Shown: in pieces, positions 1-4,643 of the stretch
Numbering within the stretch: the first letter of the stretch is position 1
How the letters are laid out: every line of letters begins with the position of its first letter
DNA from: Pseudomonadota bacterium
Lineage (GTDB): Bacteria; Desulfobacterota; Desulfovibrionia; Desulfovibrionales; Desulfovibrionaceae
Direction: 5' to 3'
NCBI GenBank assembly: GCA_023453335.1
Contig: JAEXTU010000314.1
Coordinates: 1-5,231, forward strand
Length of the DNA: 5,231 nucleotides
Made by a program: the position numbers and the translations under genes
The notes under the pieces: model-generated
Seen by the model: only the letters and a program-made list of their open reading frames with translations
Databases searched by the model: none
What the model was told of the DNA's origin: nothing

Positions 1-2
1 GG

Positions 3-107
3 GGCGTGGCCGGCAACCTGGTGGTGGCCTGGGTGCTCACCATCCCGGCCGCGGCCACGGTGGCCGCCCTGTGCTTCTACGGCCTGGAGCTCATGAACCT
101 GGGCTGA
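3..107 (+). CDS. C-terminal end of PiT-family inorganic phosphate permease (partial)
   Basis: Only the last 34 codons are visible; the gene enters from the left edge and stops at TGA 105-107. The residues contain the run NLVVAWVLTIPAAATVAALC, a hydrophobic last transmembrane helix. The combination VAWVLTxPAAA is the characteristic C-terminal signature of PiT (PF01384) low-affinity phosphate/cation symporters of the inner membrane. The neighbouring DUF47 gene (187-861), a usual companion of PiT permeases, supports the call. The arrangement here is convergent rather than the more common co-directional pair. With so little of the protein in view, substrate specificity (phosphate versus sulfate) cannot be judged. 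The family call rests on the C-terminal motif plus context. Confidence 0.8.
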   Translation, partial: GVAGNLVVAWVLTIPAAATVAALCFYGLELMNLG

Positions 108-134
108 GCCGCACCCACTGCGACGAAAAGAAAA

Positions 135-164
135 CGCGCCGCCGTCCCCCGGGACGGCGGCGCG
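135..164 (-). terminator. Intrinsic terminator between convergent PiT and DUF47 genes
   Basis: Positions 135-148 and 151-164 form a perfect 14-bp inverted repeat (cgcgccgccgtccc / gggacggcggcgcg); the innermost pairs must open to make a loop. On the - strand the stem is followed by TTTTCTTTT (complement of 126-134), so it fits as the terminator of the DUF47 gene ending at 187. On the + strand no U-tract follows, so it may end PiT transcripts only weakly. Confidence 0.8.
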
Positions 165-186
165 CTTGCGTGCGCAGGACGGGCGA

Positions 187-861
187 TCAGCGGGCGATCA
201 TGGCCCGCAGGATATCGGCGCAGCCCTCGGCGTTGTGGCTCATGGCGTGCAGCCCCTCCACGAACTTCATGACCTGGTAGGCGTCGCGGAAGTCCAGGTC
301 CGAGCACATGAGTTCGGTGAGCAGGTGCTGCTGGGCCTTGGCCGCCTCCAGATGCTGCTGGCGCACCTTGTGGTAGGACTCCTTGACCGCGGCGCGGTCG
401 GTCACCTGGCCGTAGATCAGGGCGATGGTGGCGTTGAGCGCCGGCTTGAGCAGGTCCACGGTGGCGGCCACCGAGCTCCAGAAGGCGTACAGGGCCTCGT
501 GGAAGTGCTCGGGGATGCGCACCGGCCGCATGCCCAGCCAGTTCATGGCCTCCTGGGCCTCGTCCAGGATGTTGTCCTGGTAGCGGGTGAAATTGAGGAA
601 CAGGGTCTTGTCCACCTCCATGAACAGGGCGCGCGGCATGTGGTTGCGGATGCGGCGCTTGATCTTGTCCGCCAGCCCCTCCAGGTGCCCCACCTCGGTG
701 GCCAGCACCGAGAAGGCGCGGGTGGGCCCGCCGGGCGACAAATAGTCGCGCAGCGCCTCCCCGACGACCGCCAGGGCCCGGGCCGTGGGCTCGTAGTGTT
801 CGAGCAGGCCGGGAAGCTGCTTCCTTCCCGTGAACTTCACCATCCAGGTCCGCATGAACAT
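187..861 (-). CDS. DUF47 / PhoU-like phosphate-transport accessory protein
   Basis: A 224-residue all-helical cytoplasmic protein of the DUF47 family (PF01865, PhoU_div; TIGR00153), thought to modulate PiT phosphate permeases as PhoU does Pst. The length is normal for the family. Recognisable parts are an N-terminal helix, the core E56...E61...D65-K-I-K-R followed by RNHMPRALF, then a YQDNILDEAQEA helix around 95-106 and a C-terminal helix ending near residue 220. The acidic E/D positions match the metal-binding helices of PhoU-like bundles. The frame is open up to 915, but the start at 861 is preferred because GGAGGGG (864-870) lies just upstream. A second in-frame ATG at 855 is a less well-spaced alternative. 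It converges on PiT and has its own candidate promoter at 914-943. The family assignment is firm; the regulatory role is inferred from the family. Confidence 0.85.
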   Translation of the reverse strand: MFMRTWMVKFTGRKQLPGLLEHYEPTARALAVVGEALRDYLSPGGPTRAFSVLATEVGHLEGLADKIKRRIRNHMPRALFMEVDKTLFLNFTRYQDNILDEAQEAMNWLGMRPVRIPEHFHEALYAFWSSVAATVDLLKPALNATIALIYGQVTDRAAVKESYHKVRQQHLEAAKAQQHLLTELMCSDLDFRDAYQVMKFVEGLHAMSHNAEGCADILRAMIAR

Positions 862-913
862 ATCCCCTCCCGCACAACTGCTTCCGATGCGCAACCGCCC
901 CGCATCGTGAAAC

Positions 914-943
914 ATCCTACACCGGAAAATTCATGTCGAGCAA
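914..943 (-). promoter_or_regulatory. Candidate sigma70-type promoter of the DUF47 gene
   Basis: Reading the - strand, TTGCTC (938-943) is followed after 18 bp by TAGGAT (914-919), then about 45 nt of leader to the ribosome binding site at 864-870. The match to TTGACA/TATAAT is only partial. No strong terminator is seen between the upstream Crp/Fnr gene (ending at 1018) and here, so read-through is also possible. The 862-1017 stretch otherwise holds only a weak 5-bp hairpin (992-996 with 1006-1010). Confidence 0.35.
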
Positions 944-1017
944 GGGGATACTACTCAGGAGCCAAATGGATTTTCACACGACCGACACAATCGGACGAAG
1001 CGGATGTCCGTCCCGCC

Positions 1018-1701
1018 TCACTCCCCGGCCGCCAGGGCCTCCAGGCGCGGCCGGTCCAGGAGCTTCACGTCGCGGCCGTTGACCTCGACCAGGCCGTCGT
1101 CGGCCATGCGGCGGAAGGCGCGGGACAGGGCCTCCGGCGTCGCGCCCACCACCTTGGCGAGTTCGCGGTGGGTGAGGGGGAGGCGGACATGGTCGGGCCG
1201 GGGGCCGCACTGGTCGGCGTGGGTGAGGTACATGGCCACCCGGCCGGGTATCTCCCGGAAGGACAGGGATTCCACCAGCTCCATGGCTTCCTTCAAGCGC
1301 CGCGAGACCACCAGGAGCACGTTGAAGAGGATGCGCGGCTCCTTCAGGGCCATGTCGTCGAAGATTTTCCCGGACAGCACCAGCACCCGGCAGGGCTCCA
1401 CGGCCGAGGCGTTGGCCGGGGCGCGGCGGCGGTCGAACATGGAGCACAGGCAGAAGGGCTCGCCCGGCCCGAAGAAGTAGAGGATCTGCTCCCGCCCGTC
1501 CCGGGAGAGCTTGAAGAGCTTGGCCCGGCCGGCGAGCAGCACGTACATGCCCCCGGCCTCCCGCCGCTCGTCCAGGATCATCTCGCCCGGGGCGTAGTTG
1601 CGGATGATGGCGCTCTGCTCCAGGAGCCGCATCTGCTTGTCGGGCAGCCCCTTGAACAGGGGCAGGGTCCGCAGGGTGAGGGCCACTTCGCCATCGCGCA
1701 T
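1018..1701 (-). CDS. Crp/Fnr-family transcriptional regulator
   Basis: A 227-residue protein of normal Crp/Fnr length. Residues about 14-125 form the cyclic-nucleotide-binding-like beta-roll (the APGEMILDE strand and MYVLLAGRAKLFKLS are typical). Residues about 118-145 form the dimerisation helix, and 150-220 a winged helix-turn-helix (LTHRELAKVVGATPEALSRA). The recognition helix keeps E190, S193 and R194, the E-x-x-S-R pattern with which E. coli FNR reads TTGAT half-sites. Two TTGAT/ATCAA palindromes do occur in this window. It lacks the N-terminal cysteine cluster that carries the oxygen-sensing [4Fe-4S] centre of FNR; its cysteines are C84, C86 (in FCLCSMF), C104 and C165. The signal it senses is therefore unknown. 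The start at 1701 is set by GAGGGG at 1707-1712 with a 5-nt spacer. The gene is divergent from the selenoprotein gene, and its leader carries one of the palindromes, which suggests autoregulation. Confidence 0.92.
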   Translation of the reverse strand: MRDGEVALTLRTLPLFKGLPDKQMRLLEQSAIIRNYAPGEMILDERREAGGMYVLLAGRAKLFKLSRDGREQILYFFGPGEPFCLCSMFDRRRAPANASAVEPCRVLVLSGKIFDDMALKEPRILFNVLLVVSRRLKEAMELVESLSFREIPGRVAMYLTHADQCGPRPDHVRLPLTHRELAKVVGATPEALSRAFRRMADDGLVEVNGRDVKLLDRPRLEALAAGE

Positions 1702-1715
1702 TTTTTCCCCTCGCG

Positions 1716-1729
1716 TTGATGTCCATCAA
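1716..1729. promoter_or_regulatory. FNR-type operator, site 1 (TTGATGTCCATCAA)
   Basis: A perfect match to the FNR consensus TTGATnnnnATCAA, extended to TTGATGnnCATCAA. It lies 4 nt upstream of the Shine-Dalgarno of the divergent Crp/Fnr gene and 59 bp before the selenoprotein start codon. Toward the + strand, a TAGCAC element (1752-1757) begins exactly 22 bp after its end, which centres the site at -41.5 from a start near 1764 (class II activation). Toward the - strand it would lie downstream of the regulator's own promoter and should repress it. Which protein binds is inferred from the regulator's recognition helix. Confidence 0.75.
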
Positions 1730-1747
1730 TGCCCGGGCCGTGCCTCC

Positions 1748-1776
1748 CTGCTAGCACGGAGTCGGACGATCACCAA
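1748..1776 (-). promoter_or_regulatory. Candidate promoter of the Crp/Fnr gene, back to back with the selenoprotein promoter
   Basis: On the - strand, TTGGTG (1771-1776) and an extended -10, TGC-TAGCAG (1748-1756), are separated by 17 bp, with a start near 1741. The octamer TGCTAGCA (1749-1756) is a palindrome, so the same bases offer an extended -10 (TGC-TAGCAC) to the + strand for the selenoprotein gene. The two promoters would then compete for one -10 region. Hexamer matches are partial, so this is a candidate only. Confidence 0.4.
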
Positions 1777-1788
1777 GCGGAGGCGGCC

Positions 1789-2073
1789 ATGATCCACCTG
1801 AGCGACGAGGCGCGGCAGCGCATGCAAGACTACCTGGGTACCGGCGAGGCCGCCGACGCCTGGGGCATCCGGGTGGTGGCCAGCCCGGGCTGACACGGGC
1901 CGCGGCTCTCCCTGGTTCTGGACGAACCGGGTCCCGACGACGAGGTGGTGAGCGCCGGCGCCCTGCGGGTCATGGTGGACCCCCACCTGTCCACCGAGGT
2001 GGGCGACATCTGGATCGAGGCCTCGGGCGCGGGCCTGAGCCTGCGCTCGGCCAACTACGGCGCGGGCTGCTGA
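1789..2073 (+). CDS. HesB/IscA-like selenoprotein with in-frame UGA (Sec35)
   Basis: Starting at ATG 1789, with GGAGG at 1779-1783 and a 5-nt spacer, the frame reads 34 codons to TGA 1891-1893. It then continues without a further stop for 58 codons to TGA 2071-2073. Read with UGA as selenocysteine it gives 94 residues: an N-terminal helix (LSDEARQRMQDYL), the segment SPGUHGPRLSLVLDEP, then VMVDPHLS and a C-terminal NYGAGC. This is the A-type iron-sulfur carrier fold (HesB/IscA, PF01521), in the subgroup with the C-x-GPRL-x-L-x-LDEP motif, from which selenocysteine members are known. Sec35 falls at the place of Cys35 of E. coli IscA; of the C-terminal CxC only C94 remains. Third codon positions stay G/C-rich on both sides of the UGA, as expected for continuous coding. 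The alternative is a pseudogene with a TGC-to-TGA change. It probably handles iron-sulfur clusters or redox chemistry in the cytoplasm. Confidence 0.85.
1911..1931 (+). promoter_or_regulatory. Candidate bacterial SECIS hairpin for Sec35
   Basis: Eight base pairs (1911-1918 cctggttc with 1924-1931 gaaccggg, one U.G pair) enclose the loop TGGAC. The loop begins 26 nt after the UGA and contains GG, as many bacterial SECIS apical loops do. CGGG 1896-1899 can pair with CCCG 1933-1936 as a lower stem across an asymmetric internal loop. The element lies inside the coding sequence, as bacterial SECIS elements must. Pairing was done by eye, without an energy calculation. Confidence 0.5.
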
Positions 2074-2097
2074 GGCTCCCGAAAAATCCGCACTCCA

Positions 2098-2111
2098 TTG
2101 ATGAACATCAA
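2098..2111. promoter_or_regulatory. FNR-type operator, site 2 (TTGATGAACATCAA)
   Basis: A second perfect TTGATnnnnATCAA palindrome (ATTGATGAACATCAAT at 2097-2112). Over TTGATGnnCATCAATGC it differs from site 1 at only the two central bases. It sits between the selenoprotein gene and the octaheme cytochrome operon and should activate the latter: a TAGGCT element starts 22 bp after its end. Confidence 0.8.
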
Positions 2112-2133
2112 TGCAGCAGCAACCCCGGCCGGA

Positions 2134-2139
2134 TAGGCT
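2134..2139 (+). promoter_or_regulatory. Candidate -10 element of the octaheme cytochrome operon
   Basis: TAGGCT lies 22 bp downstream of FNR-type site 2, giving a predicted transcription start near 2146 with the operator centred at -41.5. No good -35 is visible, as is usual for class II activator-dependent promoters. The resulting leader to the start codon at 2293 is about 147 nt. It contains a small GTGC-TTCG-GCAC hairpin (2164-2175) and a CCGG-rich stretch (about 2203-2224), but no convincing small gene. Confidence 0.5.
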
Positions 2140-2292
2140 GGGTTCCACAGCCCCAGGAAGAACGTGCTTCGGCACTGCAAGGAGAGAGGAGTTTCAGAAG
2201 TCGCCCGGCCCGGCCGGCCCGGACGCCCTCGCGTCCCGAACGGCGCACCCGGAGGCGGGTCCACCAGCAACCCTGCATCCCGAGGAGGACCT

Positions 2293-3891
2293 ATGCACAC
2301 CACGCGTGGAGTACGGCGCGCGGTCGTGGCCCTCTCCAGCCTGGCGCTCATCCTGGCCCTGGCCCCCCCTGCCTGGGGCCAGGCCATGCCGCGCGCGCCG
2401 CGCTGGATCACCACCGACCACTCCCAGCACGAGGCGCTCAAGAAGCCGTTCGAGAAACCCGAGGACGTGACCCGCGCCTGCCTGTCCTGCCACAACCAGG
2501 CGGCCAAGCAGGTGCACAAGACCATCCACTGGACCTGGCTGTGCCCCAACGCCCCCGCGGACTCGGGCCTGGGCAAGGGCGGGTTGGTGGTGAACAACTT
2601 CTGCGTGGCGGTGAAGTCCAACGAGCCCCGCTGCACCTCCTGCCACGCGGGCTACGGCTGGAAGGACGGCTCCTTCGACTTCGCCAGCGAGGAGAAGGTG
2701 GACTGCCTGGTCTGCCACGACGGCACCGGCCAGTACAAGAAGTTCCCGCCCGGCGCGGGCTACCCGGTGATGCAGCCCACCCAGTTCGGGGGCAAGGAAT
2801 GGCTGCCGCCCGACCTGAACAAGATCGCCCAGGGCGTGCACCGGCCCGGCCGCGCCAACTGCGGGGCCTGCCACTTCACCGGTGGCGGCGGCGACGGGGT
2901 GAAGCACGGCGACCTGGACACCTCCCTGCTCAAGCCCTCCAAGCAGCTCGACGTGCACATGGCCGCGGACGGGGCCAACTTCACCTGCGTGCGCTGCCAC
3001 ACCACCGAGGCGCACAAGGTTTCGGGCCGCTGCTACAAGACCCCGGCCTCGGACACCCGCATGAGCCTCTTGCAGGACGACCAGATGCACAAGATCACCT
3101 GCGAGTCCTGCCACTCGGCCACCCCGCACAAGGCCGGGCACAAGGCCAACGACCACACCGACAAGGTGGCCTGCCAGACCTGCCACATCCCGGAATTCGC
3201 CCGGGAGAAGCCCACCAAGATGTCCTGGGACTGGTCCACCGCGGGCAAGCTGAAGGACGGCAAGCCCTTCACCGTGGAGGGGCCGCACGGCAAGGACTCC
3301 TACGACTCCATGAAGGGCGACTTCGTGTGGAAGAAGAACGTGCAGCCCGAGTACCTGTGGTTCAACGGGTCCATGGGCAACGTGCTGGCCACCGACACCA
3401 TCGACCCGTCCAAGCCGGTGGAACTGAACGTGGTCTACGGCGCGCGGGACGACAGGAACTCGCGCATCTACCCCTTCAAGAAGCACGTGGGCAAGACGCC
3501 CTACGACACCGAGCTCAAGCGCATGGTGATCCCGCACCTGTTCGGCAAGGACGACGCGGCCTACTGGAAGACCTACGACTGGGCCAAGGCCATCGAGGCG
3601 GGCATGCAGACCTCGGGCCTGCCCTATTCCGGCAAGTACGCCTTTGCGGACACGGTCTGGTACTTCCAGACCACCCACATGGTCGCCCCCAAGGAGAAGG
3701 CCTTGCAGTGCGGGGCCTGCCACTCCCGCGACGGCCGGCTGGCCAAGCTCGGCGGGTTCTACATGCCCGGCCGCGACCATGCGTCCGTGCTGGACGCCGC
3801 GGGCTGGGGCGGCGCGGCCCTGGCCCTGATCGCCGTGCTGGTGCACGGCCTGCTGCGCCTGGGCTCCGGCAGCCGGCGCAAGGAGGACTAG
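2293..3891 (+). CDS. otr: Octaheme c-type cytochrome, tetrathionate reductase (OTR) family
   Basis: A 532-residue exported multihaem protein with exactly eight CXXCH motifs, starting at C63, C114, C138, C190, C232, C270, C294 and C473. Seven are clustered, and a long haem-free stretch precedes the eighth. Segments such as KTIHWTW, NEPRCTSCHAGYGWKD and DCLVCHDGTG are typical of the octaheme tetrathionate reductase family (TIGR04315) known from Shewanella. That enzyme reduces tetrathionate, nitrite and hydroxylamine in vitro; its physiological substrate is uncertain. A lysine soon after haem 3 (K149 or K150) may be the unusual axial ligand, by analogy. Residues 1-30 are a Sec-type signal peptide (hydrophobic core, then APPAWGQA). 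A C-terminal hydrophobic helix (about 505-523) followed by a basic tail suggests a membrane anchor. The start at 2293 is chosen over an upstream in-frame ATG (2164) because of GGAGG at 2284-2288 and the signal peptide. It is followed 2 nt later by cytochrome b. Confidence 0.92.
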   Translation: MHTTRGVRRAVVALSSLALILALAPPAWGQAMPRAPRWITTDHSQHEALKKPFEKPEDVTRACLSCHNQAAKQVHKTIHWTWLCPNAPADSGLGKGGLVVNNFCVAVKSNEPRCTSCHAGYGWKDGSFDFASEEKVDCLVCHDGTGQYKKFPPGAGYPVMQPTQFGGKEWLPPDLNKIAQGVHRPGRANCGACHFTGGGGDGVKHGDLDTSLLKPSKQLDVHMAADGANFTCVRCHTTEAHKVSGRCYKTPASDTRMSLLQDDQMHKITCESCHSATPHKAGHKANDHTDKVACQTCHIPEFAREKPTKMSWDWSTAGKLKDGKPFTVEGPHGKDSYDSMKGDFVWKKNVQPEYLWFNGSMGNVLATDTIDPSKPVELNVVYGARDDRNSRIYPFKKHVGKTPYDTELKRMVIPHLFGKDDAAYWKTYDWAKAIEAGMQTSGLPYSGKYAFADTVWYFQTTHMVAPKEKALQCGACHSRDGRLAKLGGFYMPGRDHASVLDAAGWGGAALALIAVLVHGLLRLGSGSRRKED

Positions 3892-3893
3892 CC

Positions 3894-4535
3894 ATGCACG
3901 CCCTGCAGAAGATCTACCTCTACTCCCGGTTCGAGCGGCTGTGGCACTGGCTGCAGGGGGCGCTGATCGCCGCGCTCCTGCTCACCGGGTTCGAGGCCCA
4001 CGGCACGTTCACCCTGTTCGGGTTCGAGCGGGCCTACCATATCCACAACTGGTGCGCCTGGACCTGGGTGGTGGGCAGCGCCTTCGCCATCTTCTGGCTG
4101 CTCATCACCGGCGAGTGGAAGCAGTACGCCCCCACCACCCGCAAGGTGGCGGAGGTGGCGCGCTACTACCTGGTGGGCATCTTCCGCGGCGAGCCGCACC
4201 CGGTGCCCAAGACCCTGCGCGCCAAGCACAACCCCTTGCAGCGGCTCACCTACCTGTCCCTGGCCGCGGCTCTCCTGCCCCTGCAGATGGCCACCGGCCT
4301 CTTGTACTACTTCTACAACGCCTGGCCGGAGATGGGCATCGGCGGCTGGAGCCTCACGGCCGTGGCGGTGCTGCACACCCTGGGCGGCTTCGCCCTCCTG
4401 GTGTTCGTCATCGTCCACGTCTACATGACCACCACCGGCCACACCCCTCTCGCCCACATCAAGGGCATGCTCACCGGCTGGGAAGAGGTGGCCCACCCTG
4501 AGGCGGTGCAGGACTGGGAAAAGAAGAGCGCCTAG
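3894..4535 (+). CDS. Cytochrome b (b561/Ni-hydrogenase cytochrome b-type) quinol-oxidising membrane subunit
   Basis: A 213-residue integral membrane protein with four predicted helices (about 20-36, 50-72, 116-140 and 154-178). The helix-1 pattern RLWHW...LLLTGFEAHG and histidines H18, H49/H51, H161 and H175 suit bis-histidine ligation of two b haems, as in the PF01292 cytochrome b family (hydrogenase, formate dehydrogenase and thiosulfate reductase b subunits). The start codon follows the octaheme gene's stop by 2 nt. Its Shine-Dalgarno AGGAGG (3881-3886) lies inside the end of that gene, so the two are translationally linked. It probably takes electrons from menaquinol and passes them to the periplasmic, membrane-anchored octaheme protein. 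The direction of electron flow is inferred. Confidence 0.9.
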   Translation: MHALQKIYLYSRFERLWHWLQGALIAALLLTGFEAHGTFTLFGFERAYHIHNWCAWTWVVGSAFAIFWLLITGEWKQYAPTTRKVAEVARYYLVGIFRGEPHPVPKTLRAKHNPLQRLTYLSLAAALLPLQMATGLLYYFYNAWPEMGIGGWSLTAVAVLHTLGGFALLVFVIVHVYMTTTGHTPLAHIKGMLTGWEEVAHPEAVQDWEKKSA

Positions 4536-4558
4536 CCCGCGCCCACGCCGAAAAGAAA

Positions 4559-4586
4559 GCGGCCCCTGCCGGAAGGCGGGGGCCGC
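4559..4586 (-). terminator. Hairpin terminator between cytochrome operon and Fic gene
   Basis: A 12-bp stem (4559-4570 with 4575-4586, one U.G pair) closes a GGAA loop. On the - strand it is followed by TTTCTTTT (complement of 4551-4558), suited to ending the Fic gene. On the + strand only cgcgTTT follows, so termination of the cytochrome operon is probably weaker. The A-rich lead-in cgaaaagaaa (4549-4558) is identical to the one at 124-133 next to the first hairpin. Confidence 0.75.
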
Positions 4587-4643
4587 CGCGTTTGGAGCCG
4601 GCTATCGAAATTATCTTCTACGACCACCACCAGCCTCAATTCC

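Noticed and set aside
862..915. 18-residue N-terminal extension of the DUF47 gene to an ATG at 915
   Set aside because: It overlaps the candidate -10 at 914-919, lacks a good ribosome binding site and is not family-like; the start at 861 follows GGAGGGG.
966..990. HcpR- or CRP-like box in TTGTGTCGGTCGTGTGAA (- strand)
   Set aside because: The two halves are not inverted repeats of each other, so it does not make a palindromic operator.
992..1010. Possible terminator hairpin after the Crp/Fnr gene
   Set aside because: Only a 5-bp stem with a 9-nt loop and no U-tract; too weak to call.
166..1719. Long + strand open frame of 517 codons
   Set aside because: It lies opposite the DUF47 and Crp/Fnr genes, shows no family-like sequence and is rich in His/Gly/Ala/Arg; it arises from scarce stops in GC-rich antisense DNA.
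1789..1893. Short 34-codon gene ending at the TGA, or a pseudogene
   Set aside because: Coding signature and HesB-family sequence continue past the TGA to 2073, and the stop replaces precisely the conserved cysteine, which favours selenocysteine. A point-mutation pseudogene remains possible but less likely.
2164..2292. 43-residue N-terminal extension of the octaheme cytochrome
   Set aside because: It would bury the signal peptide; the start at 2293 has a strong Shine-Dalgarno and places the signal peptide at the N-terminus.
2194..3846. Long - strand open frame of 550 codons
   Set aside because: Antisense shadow of the octaheme cytochrome gene; repetitive Gly/Val/Leu/His composition, no domain and no ribosome binding site.
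2541..3893. Upstream in-frame extension of the cytochrome b gene
   Set aside because: The same frame stays open through the octaheme gene, but its translation is low-complexity Arg/Gly/Pro sequence. The start at 3894 has AGGAGG at proper distance and gives a normal-length cytochrome b.
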